From NCBI GenBank assembly GCA_021166725.1, contig JAJPES010000079.1:1-64000 (forward strand): 64,000 bases of DNA, in the 5' to 3' direction. The stretch comes from Burkholderiaceae bacterium (lineage in GTDB: Bacteria > Pseudomonadota > Gammaproteobacteria > Burkholderiales > Burkholderiaceae_E). A model generated the notes under the pieces. The model saw only the letters and a program-made list of their open reading frames with translations. It ran no database searches and was not told where the DNA came from. Made by a program: the position numbers and the translations under genes. Positions 44,098 to 53,561 of the stretch are shown piece after piece; the stretch's first letter is position 1, and each line of letters starts with the position of its first letter.

Positions 44098-44382
44098 GTG
44101 ACGCCCGAATCGGTGCTCGGCTTCGGCCGCCAGGGGCTCGAGATCCTGCTGGCGGCGGCCGCGCCGGTGCTGCTGGCCGCGCTCGCGGTCGGCCTCGTCG
44201 TCAGCATCCTGCAGGCGCTCACGCAGATCAACGAAGCGACGCTCTCCTTCCTGCCCAAGCTCGTCGCGATCGCCGTCACGTTGATGCTCGCCGGTCCCTG
44301 GATGCTCGCACTGCTGGTCGACTACCTGCAGCGTGTACTGACCGGAATCCCGTCGGCAATCCTCGGCTCGCCGGTACCGTGA
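44098..44382 (+). CDS. fliQ: Flagellar export protein FliQ
   Basis: The 94-residue protein has two membrane segments and the family motif (QALTQINEATLSFLPKLVAI). The start is a GTG at 44098, seven bases after fliP; it gives the normal length. It overlaps fliR by GTGA. Confidence 0.94.
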   Translation: MTPESVLGFGRQGLEILLAAAAPVLLAALAVGLVVSILQALTQINEATLSFLPKLVAIAVTLMLAGPWMLALLVDYLQRVLTGIPSAILGSPVP

Positions 44383-45140
44383 TCGCGGTCGGCGAGACGC
44401 AGCTTCTCGCCTGGCTGGGCGCGCTGCTGCTGCCTTTCTTCCGCGTGCTCGGACTCTTCACCAGCGCGCCGATCCTTTCGCAGCGTTCGGTGCCCGTTCG
44501 CCTGCGCGTCGCGGTGTCGCTCGCAGTCGCAGCGCTCGTCGCGCCGCTCGTTCCGCCGGCGGCGGCGCTGGACATCGCGTCGCCCATCGGCTGGCTCGCG
44601 GTGGCGAGCGAGGCACTGATCGGCTTTGCCATCGGCTTCGTCGCGCGCGTCGTGCTTGCGGCGGTCGAAGTGGCGGGCGAGACGATCGGCCTGCAGATGG
44701 GGCTGTCCTTCGCCGGCTTCTTCGACCCCGACAGCGGACAGTCCAACGGCGTCAGCCGCCTGCTCAACACCTTGTCGCTGTGGGCCTTCGTCGCGATCAA
44801 CGGTCCGCTGCTGCTGGTGGCGGCCGTCGTGCGCAGCTTCGACGTGATCCCTCCGGCCGCGGTGCTCGCGGAGTGGATCGGCCGGATGCAGCCGGCGTCG
44901 CTCGGCGCCGGCGTCTTCGAACTGGGCGTGATGATCGCGCTGCCTTTCATGGCGCTGCTGCTGTTCGTCAACCTCGGCTTGGGCATCGTCTCGCGGATCG
45001 CCCCACAGCTGAATATCTTCGCGATCGGCTTTCCGGTGACGATCGGTGCCGGACTCCTGCTGCTCGCGCTGGCGATGCCGCTGATGCAGCAGCCGTTCGC
45101 GCTGCTGATCGAGCGGGTGCTGGGGGCCTGGGGCGGCTGA
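44379..45140 (+). CDS. fliR: Flagellar export protein FliR
   Basis: FliR is the last export-gate component. The 253-residue protein has about six membrane segments and the conserved VAGETIGLQMGLSFAGFFDP near 97. GTG start at 44379, overlapping the fliQ stop. It ends the fliLMNOPQR operon; a hairpin at 45180-45212 follows. Confidence 0.95.
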   Translation: MIAVGETQLLAWLGALLLPFFRVLGLFTSAPILSQRSVPVRLRVAVSLAVAALVAPLVPPAAALDIASPIGWLAVASEALIGFAIGFVARVVLAAVEVAGETIGLQMGLSFAGFFDPDSGQSNGVSRLLNTLSLWAFVAINGPLLLVAAVVRSFDVIPPAAVLAEWIGRMQPASLGAGVFELGVMIALPFMALLLFVNLGLGIVSRIAPQLNIFAIGFPVTIGAGLLLLALAMPLMQQPFALLIERVLGAWGG

Positions 45141-45179
45141 GGAGCGGTTGCCGCAGCGTGGGCAGGCGCAACGATCCAC

Positions 45180-45212
45180 GAGCCGGCGCGCGAGAAGCGC
45201 GCATTTCGGCTC
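45180..45212. terminator. Probable bidirectional terminator between fliR and the HD-GYP gene
   Basis: GAGCCG and CGGCTC close an inner perfect stem of GCGCGC with a five-base loop, followed by an ATTT bulge. It lies between convergent genes. No long T run follows on either strand, so the assignment is tentative. Confidence 0.5.
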
Positions 45213-45262
45213 GCGTCGACCCTCCGCCGCGGCGGTCGCCCCGTGCGAAGCCCCCGTCCCGA

Positions 45263-46606
45263 TTACGCCATCACGCCGCCAGCGAGCTGCCGATGGATCT
45301 CCTCGCCCATCAGCAGCTCCGGCAGGTGCTTGAACCCCCATTGCGCATTCGACTCGCGCGCCACGATCCGATCGCCGACGCCGGCGTCCGCGAGATCGAC
45401 GCGTTCGACACGCACCGGCAGCGACTTGCGCGTCGACCAGAAGATCTTCACACACGGCTGCGCCGGCAACTGCGGGTTCTGGTCGATCACGATACCCAGC
45501 CGCTCCGACTTCATGCGCACCAGCGAACCGACCGGATAGATGCCCACCGTATTCGCGAAAGCGCGGAACAATGCGGGATCGAACTGTCCGGCCTTGGTCC
45601 ACGCGGCCATCTTCGCGATGGATTCGGCGGGGTCCCACGGCTCCTTGTAGGCGCGCAGCGAAGTGATCGCGTCGTAGACGTCGCACAGCGCGTTCATCCG
45701 TGCAGCGTAGGGAATCGCCTCGCCGGCGAGCCGCGCCGGATAGCCGTCGCCGTCGTAGCGCTCGTGGTGATGCAGGCATGCAAGCAACACGACCTCGTTC
45801 ACCGCGTGCTTCTCGCTCAGCATCCGGTGACCGATCCGGGGATGCTGCTGCATCGCGACGAACTCCTCGTCGCTCAGCCGTCCGGGCTTGTCGAGAAGCT
45901 CGCGCCCGACGCCCGTCTTGCCGATGTCGTGCAGCAGTCCCGCCAGCGCGGCGTCGCGCGTGGCCGCCTCGTCGAAGCCGAGTTGGCGCGCGAGCGCGGT
46001 CATCAGCGCGCAGACGGCTATCGAATGCATGAAGGTATAGCTGTGATGCGTGCGCACGCGCGCCAGCGAGACGAGCGCCGACGGATTGCGCGTCGCCGAC
46101 GCGGCGATCTGCCGAGCGACTTCCGCGCAGCGCTCGAGCTCGATTGCGCGACCGAGCCGCGCTTCGCGGAACAGCGATTGCGTGGCGCGCGCCGCCTGGG
46201 CGCAGACTACCGCCGCACGCTCCACTTCGTCCTCGTAGCGCAGGCCCGGGGCCGACGCCTGGGCCGATCCGTCGCGAAGTGCCGGGTCGTCACCCCTTTC
46301 TCGAAGCGCGGGTTCCCCCCGCCCCGCTGCGCCCGACGCCAGCGGCTGCGCATCCGCGTCCGCCGGCTCTGCAGCCATCGGCGGTACGCGGTCGTGCGCA
46401 GGCACACCCGACGCATCGGCGCGCTCCACGCCCTTCGAGCGGTCGATCCAGCACTCGGCTACGCCGCTGGCACGCAACGCCGCGAGCTCGCGCTCGTTGC
46501 GCACGAGAAACCGCGTGCGCCAGAACGGATGGTCGATCCATTTCCCGCACAGCGACTCGACGTGCATGCCGATCTCGAGTCGGTCGACGCGGATCTTTTC
46601 GCGCAC
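45263..46606 (-). CDS. HD-GYP domain c-di-GMP phosphodiesterase
   Basis: The 447-residue protein carries an intact HD-GYP domain: THHSYTFMHS near residue 205, HDIGK near 250, and HHERYDGDGYP near 312, which are the metal and substrate motifs of c-di-GMP phosphodiesterases. The N-terminus has a DUF3391-type domain (RLEIGMHVESLCGKWIDHPF). The start is GTG at 46606, 19 bases after the cheZ stop, with GGAGCGG upstream. As the last gene of the cheW operon it probably lowers c-di-GMP, which would relieve YcgR braking. Confidence 0.92.
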   Translation of the reverse strand: MREKIRVDRLEIGMHVESLCGKWIDHPFWRTRFLVRNERELAALRASGVAECWIDRSKGVERADASGVPAHDRVPPMAAEPADADAQPLASGAAGRGEPALRERGDDPALRDGSAQASAPGLRYEDEVERAAVVCAQAARATQSLFREARLGRAIELERCAEVARQIAASATRNPSALVSLARVRTHHSYTFMHSIAVCALMTALARQLGFDEAATRDAALAGLLHDIGKTGVGRELLDKPGRLSDEEFVAMQQHPRIGHRMLSEKHAVNEVVLLACLHHHERYDGDGYPARLAGEAIPYAARMNALCDVYDAITSLRAYKEPWDPAESIAKMAAWTKAGQFDPALFRAFANTVGIYPVGSLVRMKSERLGIVIDQNPQLPAQPCVKIFWSTRKSLPVRVERVDLADAGVGDRIVARESNAQWGFKHLPELLMGEEIHRQLAGGVMA

Positions 46607-46624
46607 CGCCCGCTCCGACGCCGA

Positions 46625-47263
46625 TCAGAACCCGAAACTGGCGAGCAGCTCGTCGACCTCGCCCTGGCTGGAGACGACATCCGCCGCGCGCGCATCGACG
46701 ACGGGACCGGCGAGCATTTCTTCGCCCGCCGCACCGGAGGCCGTCGCCGGTGCCGCCTGCACCAGCAGCCGCACGAGATTGGCCTCGAGATCGCCGGCCA
46801 ACGCAACGACTTTCGCCACCACCTGGCCGGTCAGGTCATGGAAGTCCTGCGCCACGATGATGTCTGTCAGGTGCCGGTCGACGCGCTCCATCGCTTCGTC
46901 GACCTCCTGGACGAATCCGATAAGTGCCCCGCTTGCCACCGCGCGCACAGGATCGGCCTGGATCGACGCCGCGATCCGGTGCGTGGCTTCGCCCACGCGC
47001 GAGCGCTCGAGCTTGGCCTGGTCGACCGAGTTGAGCACCTTGTCGGCGGCCTCGCCGGTCTTGCGCGCGATGTAGTCGAGACGGCTGCGTGCGTCGGGCA
47101 GCCCGTTGGCCGCGCTCTGCAGGCGCGACATCAGGCTCAGTTCCTGCAGCGAATCGTGCAGCTCGCGGGTGAGATGGCCGAGCTGCTGGAATACCTGTGA
47201 GGCGATCTCGGCGACGACTTCCGGCTCCACGGCCGGCCGGTTCGCGGTGGACGCTTGAATCAT
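46625..47263 (-). CDS. cheZ: CheY-P phosphatase CheZ
   Basis: The 212-residue protein contains the catalytic DxxxQ in VAQDFHDLTGQVV, with Asp143 and Gln147 at the same numbers as in E. coli. The C-terminus EVDELLASFGF is the CheY-binding peptide. The ATG at 47263 was chosen over an upstream frame extension because it starts the family N-terminus. It follows cheY after 50 bp in the same operon. Confidence 0.95.
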   Translation of the reverse strand: MIQASTANRPAVEPEVVAEIASQVFQQLGHLTRELHDSLQELSLMSRLQSAANGLPDARSRLDYIARKTGEAADKVLNSVDQAKLERSRVGEATHRIAASIQADPVRAVASGALIGFVQEVDEAMERVDRHLTDIIVAQDFHDLTGQVVAKVVALAGDLEANLVRLLVQAAPATASGAAGEEMLAGPVVDARAADVVSSQGEVDELLASFGF

Positions 47264-47313
47264 GAAGGGGTACCTGCTCCGGTTCTTCCTGCTCGTTGTC
47301 GGTTCCGGCCGCT

Positions 47314-47706
47314 TCACGCCGTGGCACGTCGCTGCATGATCTTGCCGACCTTCTCCTCCAGCGTCGCCTTCGTGAAGGGCTTGACGATGTAGCCCGCGGC
47401 GCCACCCTGCGCGGCCTGCACGATGTCTTCCTTGCGCGCCTCGGCGGTCACCATCAGCACCGGAAGGTGCTTGAGCTCGTCGTCCGCCTTGATCGCCTGC
47501 AGCAACTCGAAGCCGTTCATGTTCGGCATGTTGATGTCGGAGACGACGAAATCGAAGGACTGCGAGCGCAGCTTCGCCATCGCGGCGGCGCCGTCCTCGG
47601 CCTCGTCCGCATTGTGGTAGCCCATCTCCTTGAGCAGGCTGCGCACGATGCGGCGCATCGTGGAGAAATCGTCGACGATCAGGAATCGCAGGTCGGGTCT
47701 GGACAT
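47314..47706 (-). CDS. cheY: Chemotaxis response regulator CheY (motor-type)
   Basis: CheY-P binds FliM and switches rotation. The 130-residue receiver has Asp12, Asp13, phospho-acceptor Asp57 ([12 protein letters not shown]), Thr87 and Lys109, and tyrosine at 106 (GYIVKP), all matching E. coli CheY numbering. It lies between the MCP gene and cheZ. A second CheY-like gene at 52761-53147 has Trp at the equivalent of 106. Confidence 0.95.
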   Translation of the reverse strand: MSRPDLRFLIVDDFSTMRRIVRSLLKEMGYHNADEAEDGAAAMAKLRSQSFDFVVSDINMPNMNGFELLQAIKADDELKHLPVLMVTAEARKEDIVQAAQGGAAGYIVKPFTKATLEEKVGKIMQRRATA

Positions 47707-47718
47707 CGGTTTCCTCGG

Positions 47719-49875
47719 TCAGGCACTCATCTCGCGTCGGGCTTCGCCCACCGCGTCATCGTCGTCGTTCATTTCAGGAACCACGCCGCCGTGCGCCGCG
47801 GGCGCCGGAAGACGCGAGACATTGGTCGCCCGGTTCGGCCCGCGGCGCTCGACGCCGATCGAGGCCGGGTCCGCATGCGCGCGGAAGTCGTCTACATCCA
47901 GGCGCGCTGCATCTCCCGCCAGGCGGAATGCGGCCACCGCGCGCAGCAGCTCCTGCGCCTGCGTCTCGAGGCTGGCCGCGGCCGCGGCGCTCTCCTCGAC
48001 CAGCGCCGCGTTGTGCTGCGTCGCCTGGTCCATCTGGTTCACCGCTTCACCGACCTGCGCGACGCCGGCGCTCTGCTCGGTGCTGGCGCTGCTGATCTCG
48101 CTCATCAGGTCGGTGACGCGACGGATCGAGGCGACCACGTCCTGCATCGTGGCGCCGGCGCGGTCGACGAGCTTCGTTCCGCGCTCGACCCGCTCCACGC
48201 TCGCGCCGATCAGCACCTTGATCTCGCGCGCCGCGTCGGCCGAGCGCTGCGCGAGGTTGCGCACCTCGCCGGCGACCACGGCAAAGCCCCGGCCCTGCTC
48301 CCCGGCTCGCGCGGCCTCGACGGCCGCATTGAGTGCCAGGATGTTGGTCTGGAAGGCTATGCCGTCGATCACGTTGATGATGTCGGCGATACGACGCGAG
48401 CTGTCGTTGATCTCCCTCATCGTGCTGACGACCTCGCCGACCACCTGTCCGCCCGAGACCGCGACCTCGCTCGCTCCGCGCGCAAGCTCGTCGGCGCGCT
48501 GTGCGTGATCGGCGTTCTGCTGTACGGTGGCACTGAGCTCCTCCATCGAGGCGGCCGTCTGCTCGAGCGTGCTCGCCTGCTCCTCGGTGCGCGAAGAGAG
48601 ATCCGAGTTGCCCTGCGCGATCTGCGCGCTGGCGGCAGCCACGCTCTCGGCACGACGACGCACCTCCGCGACGACCTCGGCGATGTGGTCCTTCATCGCG
48701 ACGAGCGCATGGGCCAGCTGTCCGATCTCGTTGTCGCCGCGGGGTTGCAGCGTGACGTCGAGATCGCCTTCCGCGACCGAACGGGCCATCGACACCGCTT
48801 CGGCCACCGGAACGGTGAGGCTGCGAACGAATACCACCATCAATGCCAGCGACGCGACCAGGATCGCGGCCAGCGCGCCGACGACCGCGAACGCCGTGCG
48901 GCGCAGCTCGGCCACGCGCGATTCGAACAGCGAAGACAGCACCGCCATCGTCGCTTCGTCGAAGGCATAAAGGCTGTCGATGGTTGCGCTGATCCCGTCG
49001 TAGTACTCGTTGCTCGCGAGGTCCAGTTGCTGCGCAGTGATCAGCCGCTGGTCGACGACGGCCAGCGAGGCGGCAATCTTCGCCTTCGTCTCCGCGACCC
49101 TGGCCTCGAGGCGTTGCTTCAGCGCCGGATCGGCCGCGTAGGCGAGCGACAGGCTGTGGTCGACCTCCGCGAGTCGCTCGTTCATCCGCTCCTTCATCGC
49201 GCTGAGCGAGGCGCGGCCACCGTACGAAAGGTTCTTGTCGACCAGCGCCGTGGTGCCGAAGGCGCGCATGCGGCCGAGCATCTCGGCGGCCCGCGGCATG
49301 TGCAGGAGCGACGCGTCGACCAGCGCGTTGCTGTCGCGTTCCGGCGCCAGCGTCAGGCCGAACTCTTCGGTCAGCCGTTCGGAGAGCACGAGCAGCGAGG
49401 CGATCCACTCGGTGTGAAGATCGGTGCTGCGCTCGGCAGATTTCAACTCGCCCGAGGCGAGCGCCTTGTCGAGTGCGCTCCAGCGTTGCATCGCTTCGTT
49501 CCACCCGCTGATGAAAGCCGCCGACAGCGCGACCTCCTTCATGCGAGCCTCGAAGCCGGCGATGGCCTGCACGAGCGAAGCACGCGCCGCCGGTCGCTTC
49601 GACTTCAGCGCCTCGTTGTCGTCCTGCCACAGGGCGGACAGCGAGGCTTCCGAGCCGAGCGACGCGGCCACGACGTCGCGGTGGTTCTGCGCGTGCTGGA
49701 TCGCCTTCTGCAGGGCGATCACCGAAGCCGCGCCGTCGACCCGGCGCTCGGCGGTGCTCACCTCGTCGGTGACGCGCAGCAGGTACAGCGTGGTAGGCAG
49801 CGCCATCATCGCTATCGCGAGCACGCCGAGGACCAGAAACTTCTGCGAAAGGCGGATTCGGTGCAACCAGGACAT
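47719..49875 (-). CDS. Membrane chemoreceptor with nitrate/nitrite-sensor-type four-helix domain
   Basis: The 718-residue receptor has an N-terminal membrane segment ([20 protein letters not shown]), a ~300-residue helical periplasmic domain ([19 protein letters not shown]), a second membrane segment ([20 protein letters not shown]), HAMP, and the MCP hairpin ([20 protein letters not shown] near 525). The C-terminus has no WxxF-type pentapeptide. The ATG at 49875 follows AGGGGAAGCC; a GTG at 49911 overlapping the cheW stop is possible. The large helical sensor differs from the Cache receptor at 14831. Ligand unknown. Confidence 0.92.
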   Translation of the reverse strand: MSWLHRIRLSQKFLVLGVLAIAMMALPTTLYLLRVTDEVSTAERRVDGAASVIALQKAIQHAQNHRDVVAASLGSEASLSALWQDDNEALKSKRPAARASLVQAIAGFEARMKEVALSAAFISGWNEAMQRWSALDKALASGELKSAERSTDLHTEWIASLLVLSERLTEEFGLTLAPERDSNALVDASLLHMPRAAEMLGRMRAFGTTALVDKNLSYGGRASLSAMKERMNERLAEVDHSLSLAYAADPALKQRLEARVAETKAKIAASLAVVDQRLITAQQLDLASNEYYDGISATIDSLYAFDEATMAVLSSLFESRVAELRRTAFAVVGALAAILVASLALMVVFVRSLTVPVAEAVSMARSVAEGDLDVTLQPRGDNEIGQLAHALVAMKDHIAEVVAEVRRRAESVAAASAQIAQGNSDLSSRTEEQASTLEQTAASMEELSATVQQNADHAQRADELARGASEVAVSGGQVVGEVVSTMREINDSSRRIADIINVIDGIAFQTNILALNAAVEAARAGEQGRGFAVVAGEVRNLAQRSADAAREIKVLIGASVERVERGTKLVDRAGATMQDVVASIRRVTDLMSEISSASTEQSAGVAQVGEAVNQMDQATQHNAALVEESAAAAASLETQAQELLRAVAAFRLAGDAARLDVDDFRAHADPASIGVERRGPNRATNVSRLPAPAAHGGVVPEMNDDDDAVGEARREMSA

Positions 49876-49907
49876 GGCTTCCCCTATCCAGGAGGGCAAT
49901 CGGGCAC

Positions 49908-50444
49908 TCACTGCACGGCGGGTTCGACGAGACCCATGTCGGCGCTCGTCATCAGCTTCTCGATATCGACGAGGATCAGCATCCGGTCGTCGATCGCTCC
50001 GATCGCGAGCAGGTGATCGGCCTCGATGCTGGCGGCGAACTCGGGCACCGGACGCAACTGCTCGGGCGCCAGCGTGATCACGTCGGACACCGAATCGACG
50101 ACCATGCCGACCACGCGCGAGCCGATGTTCAGCACGATGACGACGGTGAAGTGGTCGTATTTCGCCTCGTCGAGACGGAACTTCAGCCGCATGTCGACGA
50201 TCGGCACGATCACGCCACGCAGGTTGACCACGCCCCGGATGAATTCGGGAACGTTGGCCAGCCGCGTCGGCTCCTCGTACGAACGGATCTCCTGCACGCG
50301 CAGGATGTCGATGCCGTATTCCTCGTTGCCGAGCTTGAACGCGAGGAACTCGCGCGCGCGGGTCGCGGCTTCACCCTGCCCCGCCGTGACCTTCGCGGCA
50401 TTCGCGGCCGCGGTGGTGGTCGGGATCGCGGTAGTGGCGCTCAT
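49908..50444 (-). CDS. cheW: Chemotaxis coupling protein CheW
   Basis: CheW links receptors to CheA. The 178-residue protein has the SH3-like CheW fold ([20 protein letters not shown] near 32 and [16 protein letters not shown] near 73). AAGGAAGACATCCG precedes the ATG. It starts the second che operon and lies below a predicted FlhDC-activated promoter. An Ala/Thr-rich N-terminal extension of about 30 residues precedes the domain. Confidence 0.95.
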   Translation of the reverse strand: MSATTAIPTTTAAANAAKVTAGQGEAATRAREFLAFKLGNEEYGIDILRVQEIRSYEEPTRLANVPEFIRGVVNLRGVIVPIVDMRLKFRLDEAKYDHFTVVIVLNIGSRVVGMVVDSVSDVITLAPEQLRPVPEFAASIEADHLLAIGAIDDRMLILVDIEKLMTSADMGLVEPAVQ

Positions 50445-50504
50445 CGGATGTCTTCCTTTGCTTCAATGGAACGGGCAGACCACGCATTGGCGGTCGATGA
50501 ATCG

Positions 50505-50564
50505 ATCTTCGGCGCAAGTGCGCGCCGCTCGCGCCCGAAAAGCGCAACGCGAAGGTCGCTTATC
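50505..50564 (-). promoter_or_regulatory. FlhDC-type box and -10 for the cheW operon
   Basis: GAAAAGCG (50537-50544), 12 bp, CGCTTATC (50557-50564) form the inverted repeat. On the minus strand GAAGAT (50510-50505) lies 26 bp beyond, 60 bp before the cheW ATG. It sits in the 157-bp gap after cheA, so the cheW-MCP-cheY-cheZ-HD-GYP group is predicted to have its own class II promoter. Confidence 0.72.
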
Positions 50565-50601
50565 GCGGCGACGCGAGCGTTCGCCGCGGTCGCGCAAGCA
50601 T

Positions 50602-52764
50602 TCAGTGCACCCACTTCGACGCTCCGCGCGGCTCGCTCGCGCAGCGTGCGAGCGAAGCGACGTCGAGGATCAGCGCGACGCGCCCGTCGCCGAGGATCGT
50701 CGCTCCCGAGATCCCCTCGACGCGCCGGTAGTTCGCCTCGAGGTTCTTCACGACCACCTGCTGCTGGCCGACGAGCGCGTCGACGACCAGAGCGGCACGA
50801 CGGCCCTCGCTCTCGACGACGACCATGATCGCCATTTCCGCGGGCGTCTCGTGCGCCGGCACGGCGAAGACCTGCTTCAACTCGATCACCGGCAGGTACT
50901 CGTCGCGCACCTGCACGACGCGTCCGCCACCGCCGATCGTGCGCACCACCGCATCGCGCGACTGGAACGATTCGACCACCGATGCGAGCGGAACGATGTA
51001 GCAGTCGCGCCCCACGGCGACGCTCATTCCATCCATGATCGCCAGCGTGAGCGGCAGGCGCACCTTCACGCTCATTCCGCGGCCTTCGCACGAATCGATC
51101 TCGACCGTGCCGCCCAGCGCGACGATGTTCTTCTTCACCACGTCCATGCCCACGCCGCGCCCGGAGACGTCGGTGACCGCATCGGCCGTCGAGAAGCCCG
51201 GCGCGAAAACGAGGTTCCACACTTCGGCATCCGGCATCGCGTCCGTCACGTCGAGACCGCGCTCGCGTGCCTTCGCCAGCAGCCGCGCGCGCGAGAGGCC
51301 GCGGCCGTCGTCGCAGACCTCGATGACGATCGAGCCGCCCTGGTGCGACGCCGCCAGCGAGATCGTCCCTGTCTCGGCCTTTCCGGCAGCGACGCGCTCG
51401 TGCGGCATCTCGATGCCGTGGTCGCAGCTGTTGCGAACCAGGTGGGTGAGCGGATCGATGATCTTCTCGATGACGCCCTTGTCGAGCTCGGTGGCCTCGC
51501 CACGGGTGACGAAGTCGACCTTCTTGCCCAGTCGGTTCGCCAGGTCGCGCAGCATGCGCGGGAAGCGGTTGAAGACGACCGACATCGGAATCATGCGGAT
51601 CGACATCACCGATTCCTGCAGGTTGCGCGTATTGCGCTCGAGGTCGGCGAGTCCGGCGGCCATCTGCTCCTGGGCGGCGGGCTCCAGGTGCGCGCCGTTC
51701 TGCGCGAGCATCGCCTGCGTGATCACCAGTTCGCCCACCAGGTTGATCAGCTGATCGACCTTGTCGACCGAAACGCGCAGCGTCGACGTCTCGCCCGCGG
51801 CGTTGCGAGGCACGGAACGCCGTTCGACGGCCACCTCGGCGCCGCGCGGTGCATCGGATGCCGCCGCCTGCGCGCCGTCGTGCCACTCGACGTGCGTCGC
51901 GTCGTCGCTTGCGGTCGCGATCGAGGCACCGTGCGTCGGCGCGGGCGCCCGCGTGTCGTCGCTCGCGCCGAGCTGCGGCGCACCGGGAGCGCCTTCGTGA
52001 AAACCATAGCCGTCGGAGATCGGCTGCAGGTGAACGCGATCGCGATCGACGTGGAAAGTGAACAGGTCGATCAGGTCTGCGTCGGCGCTCGTCGTACGGA
52101 TGCGAAAGCGACGCATGCCCTCGGCCGCCTGGCCGGCATCGAGGCGCTCGATCGTTCCGAGTTCCTCGATCTCGCGAAACAGCTCGAAGAGCTGGTCGGC
52201 CTGTTCGGGAGCGTCCAGCGGACCGACGACCAGCTCGAGCGTTCGCGGCTCCGCGCGCGCTGCGTCGGCGTCGGCGTCGGCGCCGGGCGCCTGCACTGGC
52301 ACCGACGTTGGCGCCGGCGCCGTCGCAGGCGCTGCAGCGAAGGCGCGCCCGTCGGCCAGCGCTCGCAGGTTTGCTCTGAGCGCCGCGTCGTCGACGCCGG
52401 GCACGTCGCACTCCGAGCGGTAGCGATCCAGGTGCGCGCGCATCGCATCGCCTGCCTGCAGCAGGACGTCGACCATCGCGGTGCTCGGCGCCAGCTCGCG
52501 GCGACGCAGCCGGTCGAGCAGCGTCTCCATGTCGTGCGTGAGCTCGGCGAGATCCGAGAAGCCGAACGTCGCCGCGCCGCCCTTCACCGAATGCGCACAG
52601 CGGAAGATCGCGTTCAGCGTCTCGTCGTCCGCCGTGTGCAGATCGATGCCGAGCAGCAACTGCTCCATGCGCTCGAGGTTCTCGGCGGCCTCCTCGAAGA
52701 AGACCTGGAAGAACTGGCTGAGATCGAGCGAGCCGCCGTTCGGGGTAGAGGTCGTTTCACTCAT
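50602..52764 (-). CDS. cheA: Chemotaxis histidine kinase CheA
   Basis: The 720-residue kinase has the P1 phosphotransfer domain with His58 (CAHSVKGGAATFGF), a P2 region rich in Ala/Pro with a CheY-binding domain near 200-280, the dimerisation/ATPase region (NSCDHGIEMP, DDGRGLSRAR) and the C-terminal CheW-like P5. The start at 52764 overlaps the cheY stop as ATGA. The frame is open much further upstream, but that part is antisense-like. It ends the cheR-to-cheA operon. Confidence 0.95.
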   Translation of the reverse strand: MSETTSTPNGGSLDLSQFFQVFFEEAAENLERMEQLLLGIDLHTADDETLNAIFRCAHSVKGGAATFGFSDLAELTHDMETLLDRLRRRELAPSTAMVDVLLQAGDAMRAHLDRYRSECDVPGVDDAALRANLRALADGRAFAAAPATAPAPTSVPVQAPGADADADAARAEPRTLELVVGPLDAPEQADQLFELFREIEELGTIERLDAGQAAEGMRRFRIRTTSADADLIDLFTFHVDRDRVHLQPISDGYGFHEGAPGAPQLGASDDTRAPAPTHGASIATASDDATHVEWHDGAQAAASDAPRGAEVAVERRSVPRNAAGETSTLRVSVDKVDQLINLVGELVITQAMLAQNGAHLEPAAQEQMAAGLADLERNTRNLQESVMSIRMIPMSVVFNRFPRMLRDLANRLGKKVDFVTRGEATELDKGVIEKIIDPLTHLVRNSCDHGIEMPHERVAAGKAETGTISLAASHQGGSIVIEVCDDGRGLSRARLLAKARERGLDVTDAMPDAEVWNLVFAPGFSTADAVTDVSGRGVGMDVVKKNIVALGGTVEIDSCEGRGMSVKVRLPLTLAIMDGMSVAVGRDCYIVPLASVVESFQSRDAVVRTIGGGGRVVQVRDEYLPVIELKQVFAVPAHETPAEMAIMVVVESEGRRAALVVDALVGQQQVVVKNLEANYRRVEGISGATILGDGRVALILDVASLARCASEPRGASKWVH

Positions 52765-53147
52765 TGTCGCTTCCCGCAACCGGGCATCACCATGCGGATC
52801 ACCTCGACCAGCTTGGCCGGATCGAAAGGCTTGACCATCCAACCGGTGGCACCGGCTTCGCGTCCCGCGCGCTTCATGTCGTCGCCCGACTCGGTCGTGA
52901 GGATCAGGATCGGCGTCGAGCGGTACTGCGGCAACTCGCGCAGCTTGCGCGTGAGCCCTATACCGTCGAGGCGCGGCATGTTCTGGTCGGTGAGCACGAG
53001 ATCGAAGTGCCGCCCGCTCGACTTGTCCCAGGCATCCTGGCCGTCGACGGCGACGACGACATCGAATCCCGCGCCACGCAGCGTGAACGACACCATCTGG
53101 CGCATCGAGACCGAATCGTCCACTGCGAGAATCGTCTGCATCTGCAT
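52761..53147 (-). CDS. CheY-like response regulator with Trp at the Tyr106 position
   Basis: The 128-residue receiver has Asp10, Asp11 and Asp54 (VLTDQNMPRLDG), Thr84 and Lys106 (TGWMVKPFDP). The residue equivalent to CheY Tyr106 is Trp103, as in several non-motor or phosphate-sink CheYs. The ATG at 53147, with GGGGGATAGAC upstream, was preferred to one at 53162. It is coupled to cheA by ATGA overlap, so CheA is its likely kinase. Confidence 0.9.
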   Translation of the reverse strand: MQMQTILAVDDSVSMRQMVSFTLRGAGFDVVVAVDGQDAWDKSSGRHFDLVLTDQNMPRLDGIGLTRKLRELPQYRSTPILILTTESGDDMKRAGREAGATGWMVKPFDPAKLVEVIRMVMPGCGKRQ

Positions 53148-53170
53148 GTCTATCCCCCGCATCTCCCTGG

Positions 53171-53557
53171 TCAGCCGAACAGCTCGATCGAGCCCGCGTC
53201 CATCTCGGCACTGGTGACCGGGTTGGCCCGGACATGGATTTCCTCGACGGCAGACTCGCCCTCCTCGTCGCAGCCGAACGCGTCCTGCGCGAGCCGGTCG
53301 GCGCAATACTGCAGCCGCTTGCGCGTGTGCGCGATCAGCTGCACGCCGAGATCGTGGAACTGCATCGACGTCACCGCCGTTCTCGCGTCTGCGCTCAACG
53401 GCGCCGCCTCGAGCGGAAGGATCGCCAGCAGCGACCCGAACGCGTCGTCGAGCAGGTCGCGCAGGCGATCGAGGTCGTTGCACGCGGCAACCAGTCCTTC
53501 CTGTATATCGGCCACCAGCGGCAGCGGCAGTGCGCCGCTCGTCGGGTCGTCGTGCAT
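53171..53557 (-). CDS. Small CheZ-like protein with DxxxQ motif
   Basis: I do not recognise a named family with certainty. The 128-residue protein is mostly helical and contains SMQFHDLGVQLIAHTRKRLQ, in which Asp69 and Gln73 reproduce the DxxxQ active pair of CheZ (compare DFHDLTGQVV at 46625-47263). The end AGSIELFG resembles the CheY-binding tail of CheZ. It is about half the length of CheZ and would lack most of the long hairpin. It lies between cheB and the second cheY, so a phosphatase or sink partner of that CheY is plausible. Small CheZ-like DxxxQ proteins (CheT) are known in Sinorhizobium. Confidence 0.6.
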   Translation of the reverse strand: MHDDPTSGALPLPLVADIQEGLVAACNDLDRLRDLLDDAFGSLLAILPLEAAPLSADARTAVTSMQFHDLGVQLIAHTRKRLQYCADRLAQDAFGCDEEGESAVEEIHVRANPVTSAEMDAGSIELFG

Positions 53558-53561
53558 CGTG

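Noticed and set aside
50026-53217. 1063-codon open frame on the plus strand, antisense to cheA and cheW
   Set aside because: It is a shadow of high GC content; cheA, cheY and cheW are well supported on the minus strand and this frame has no family motif.
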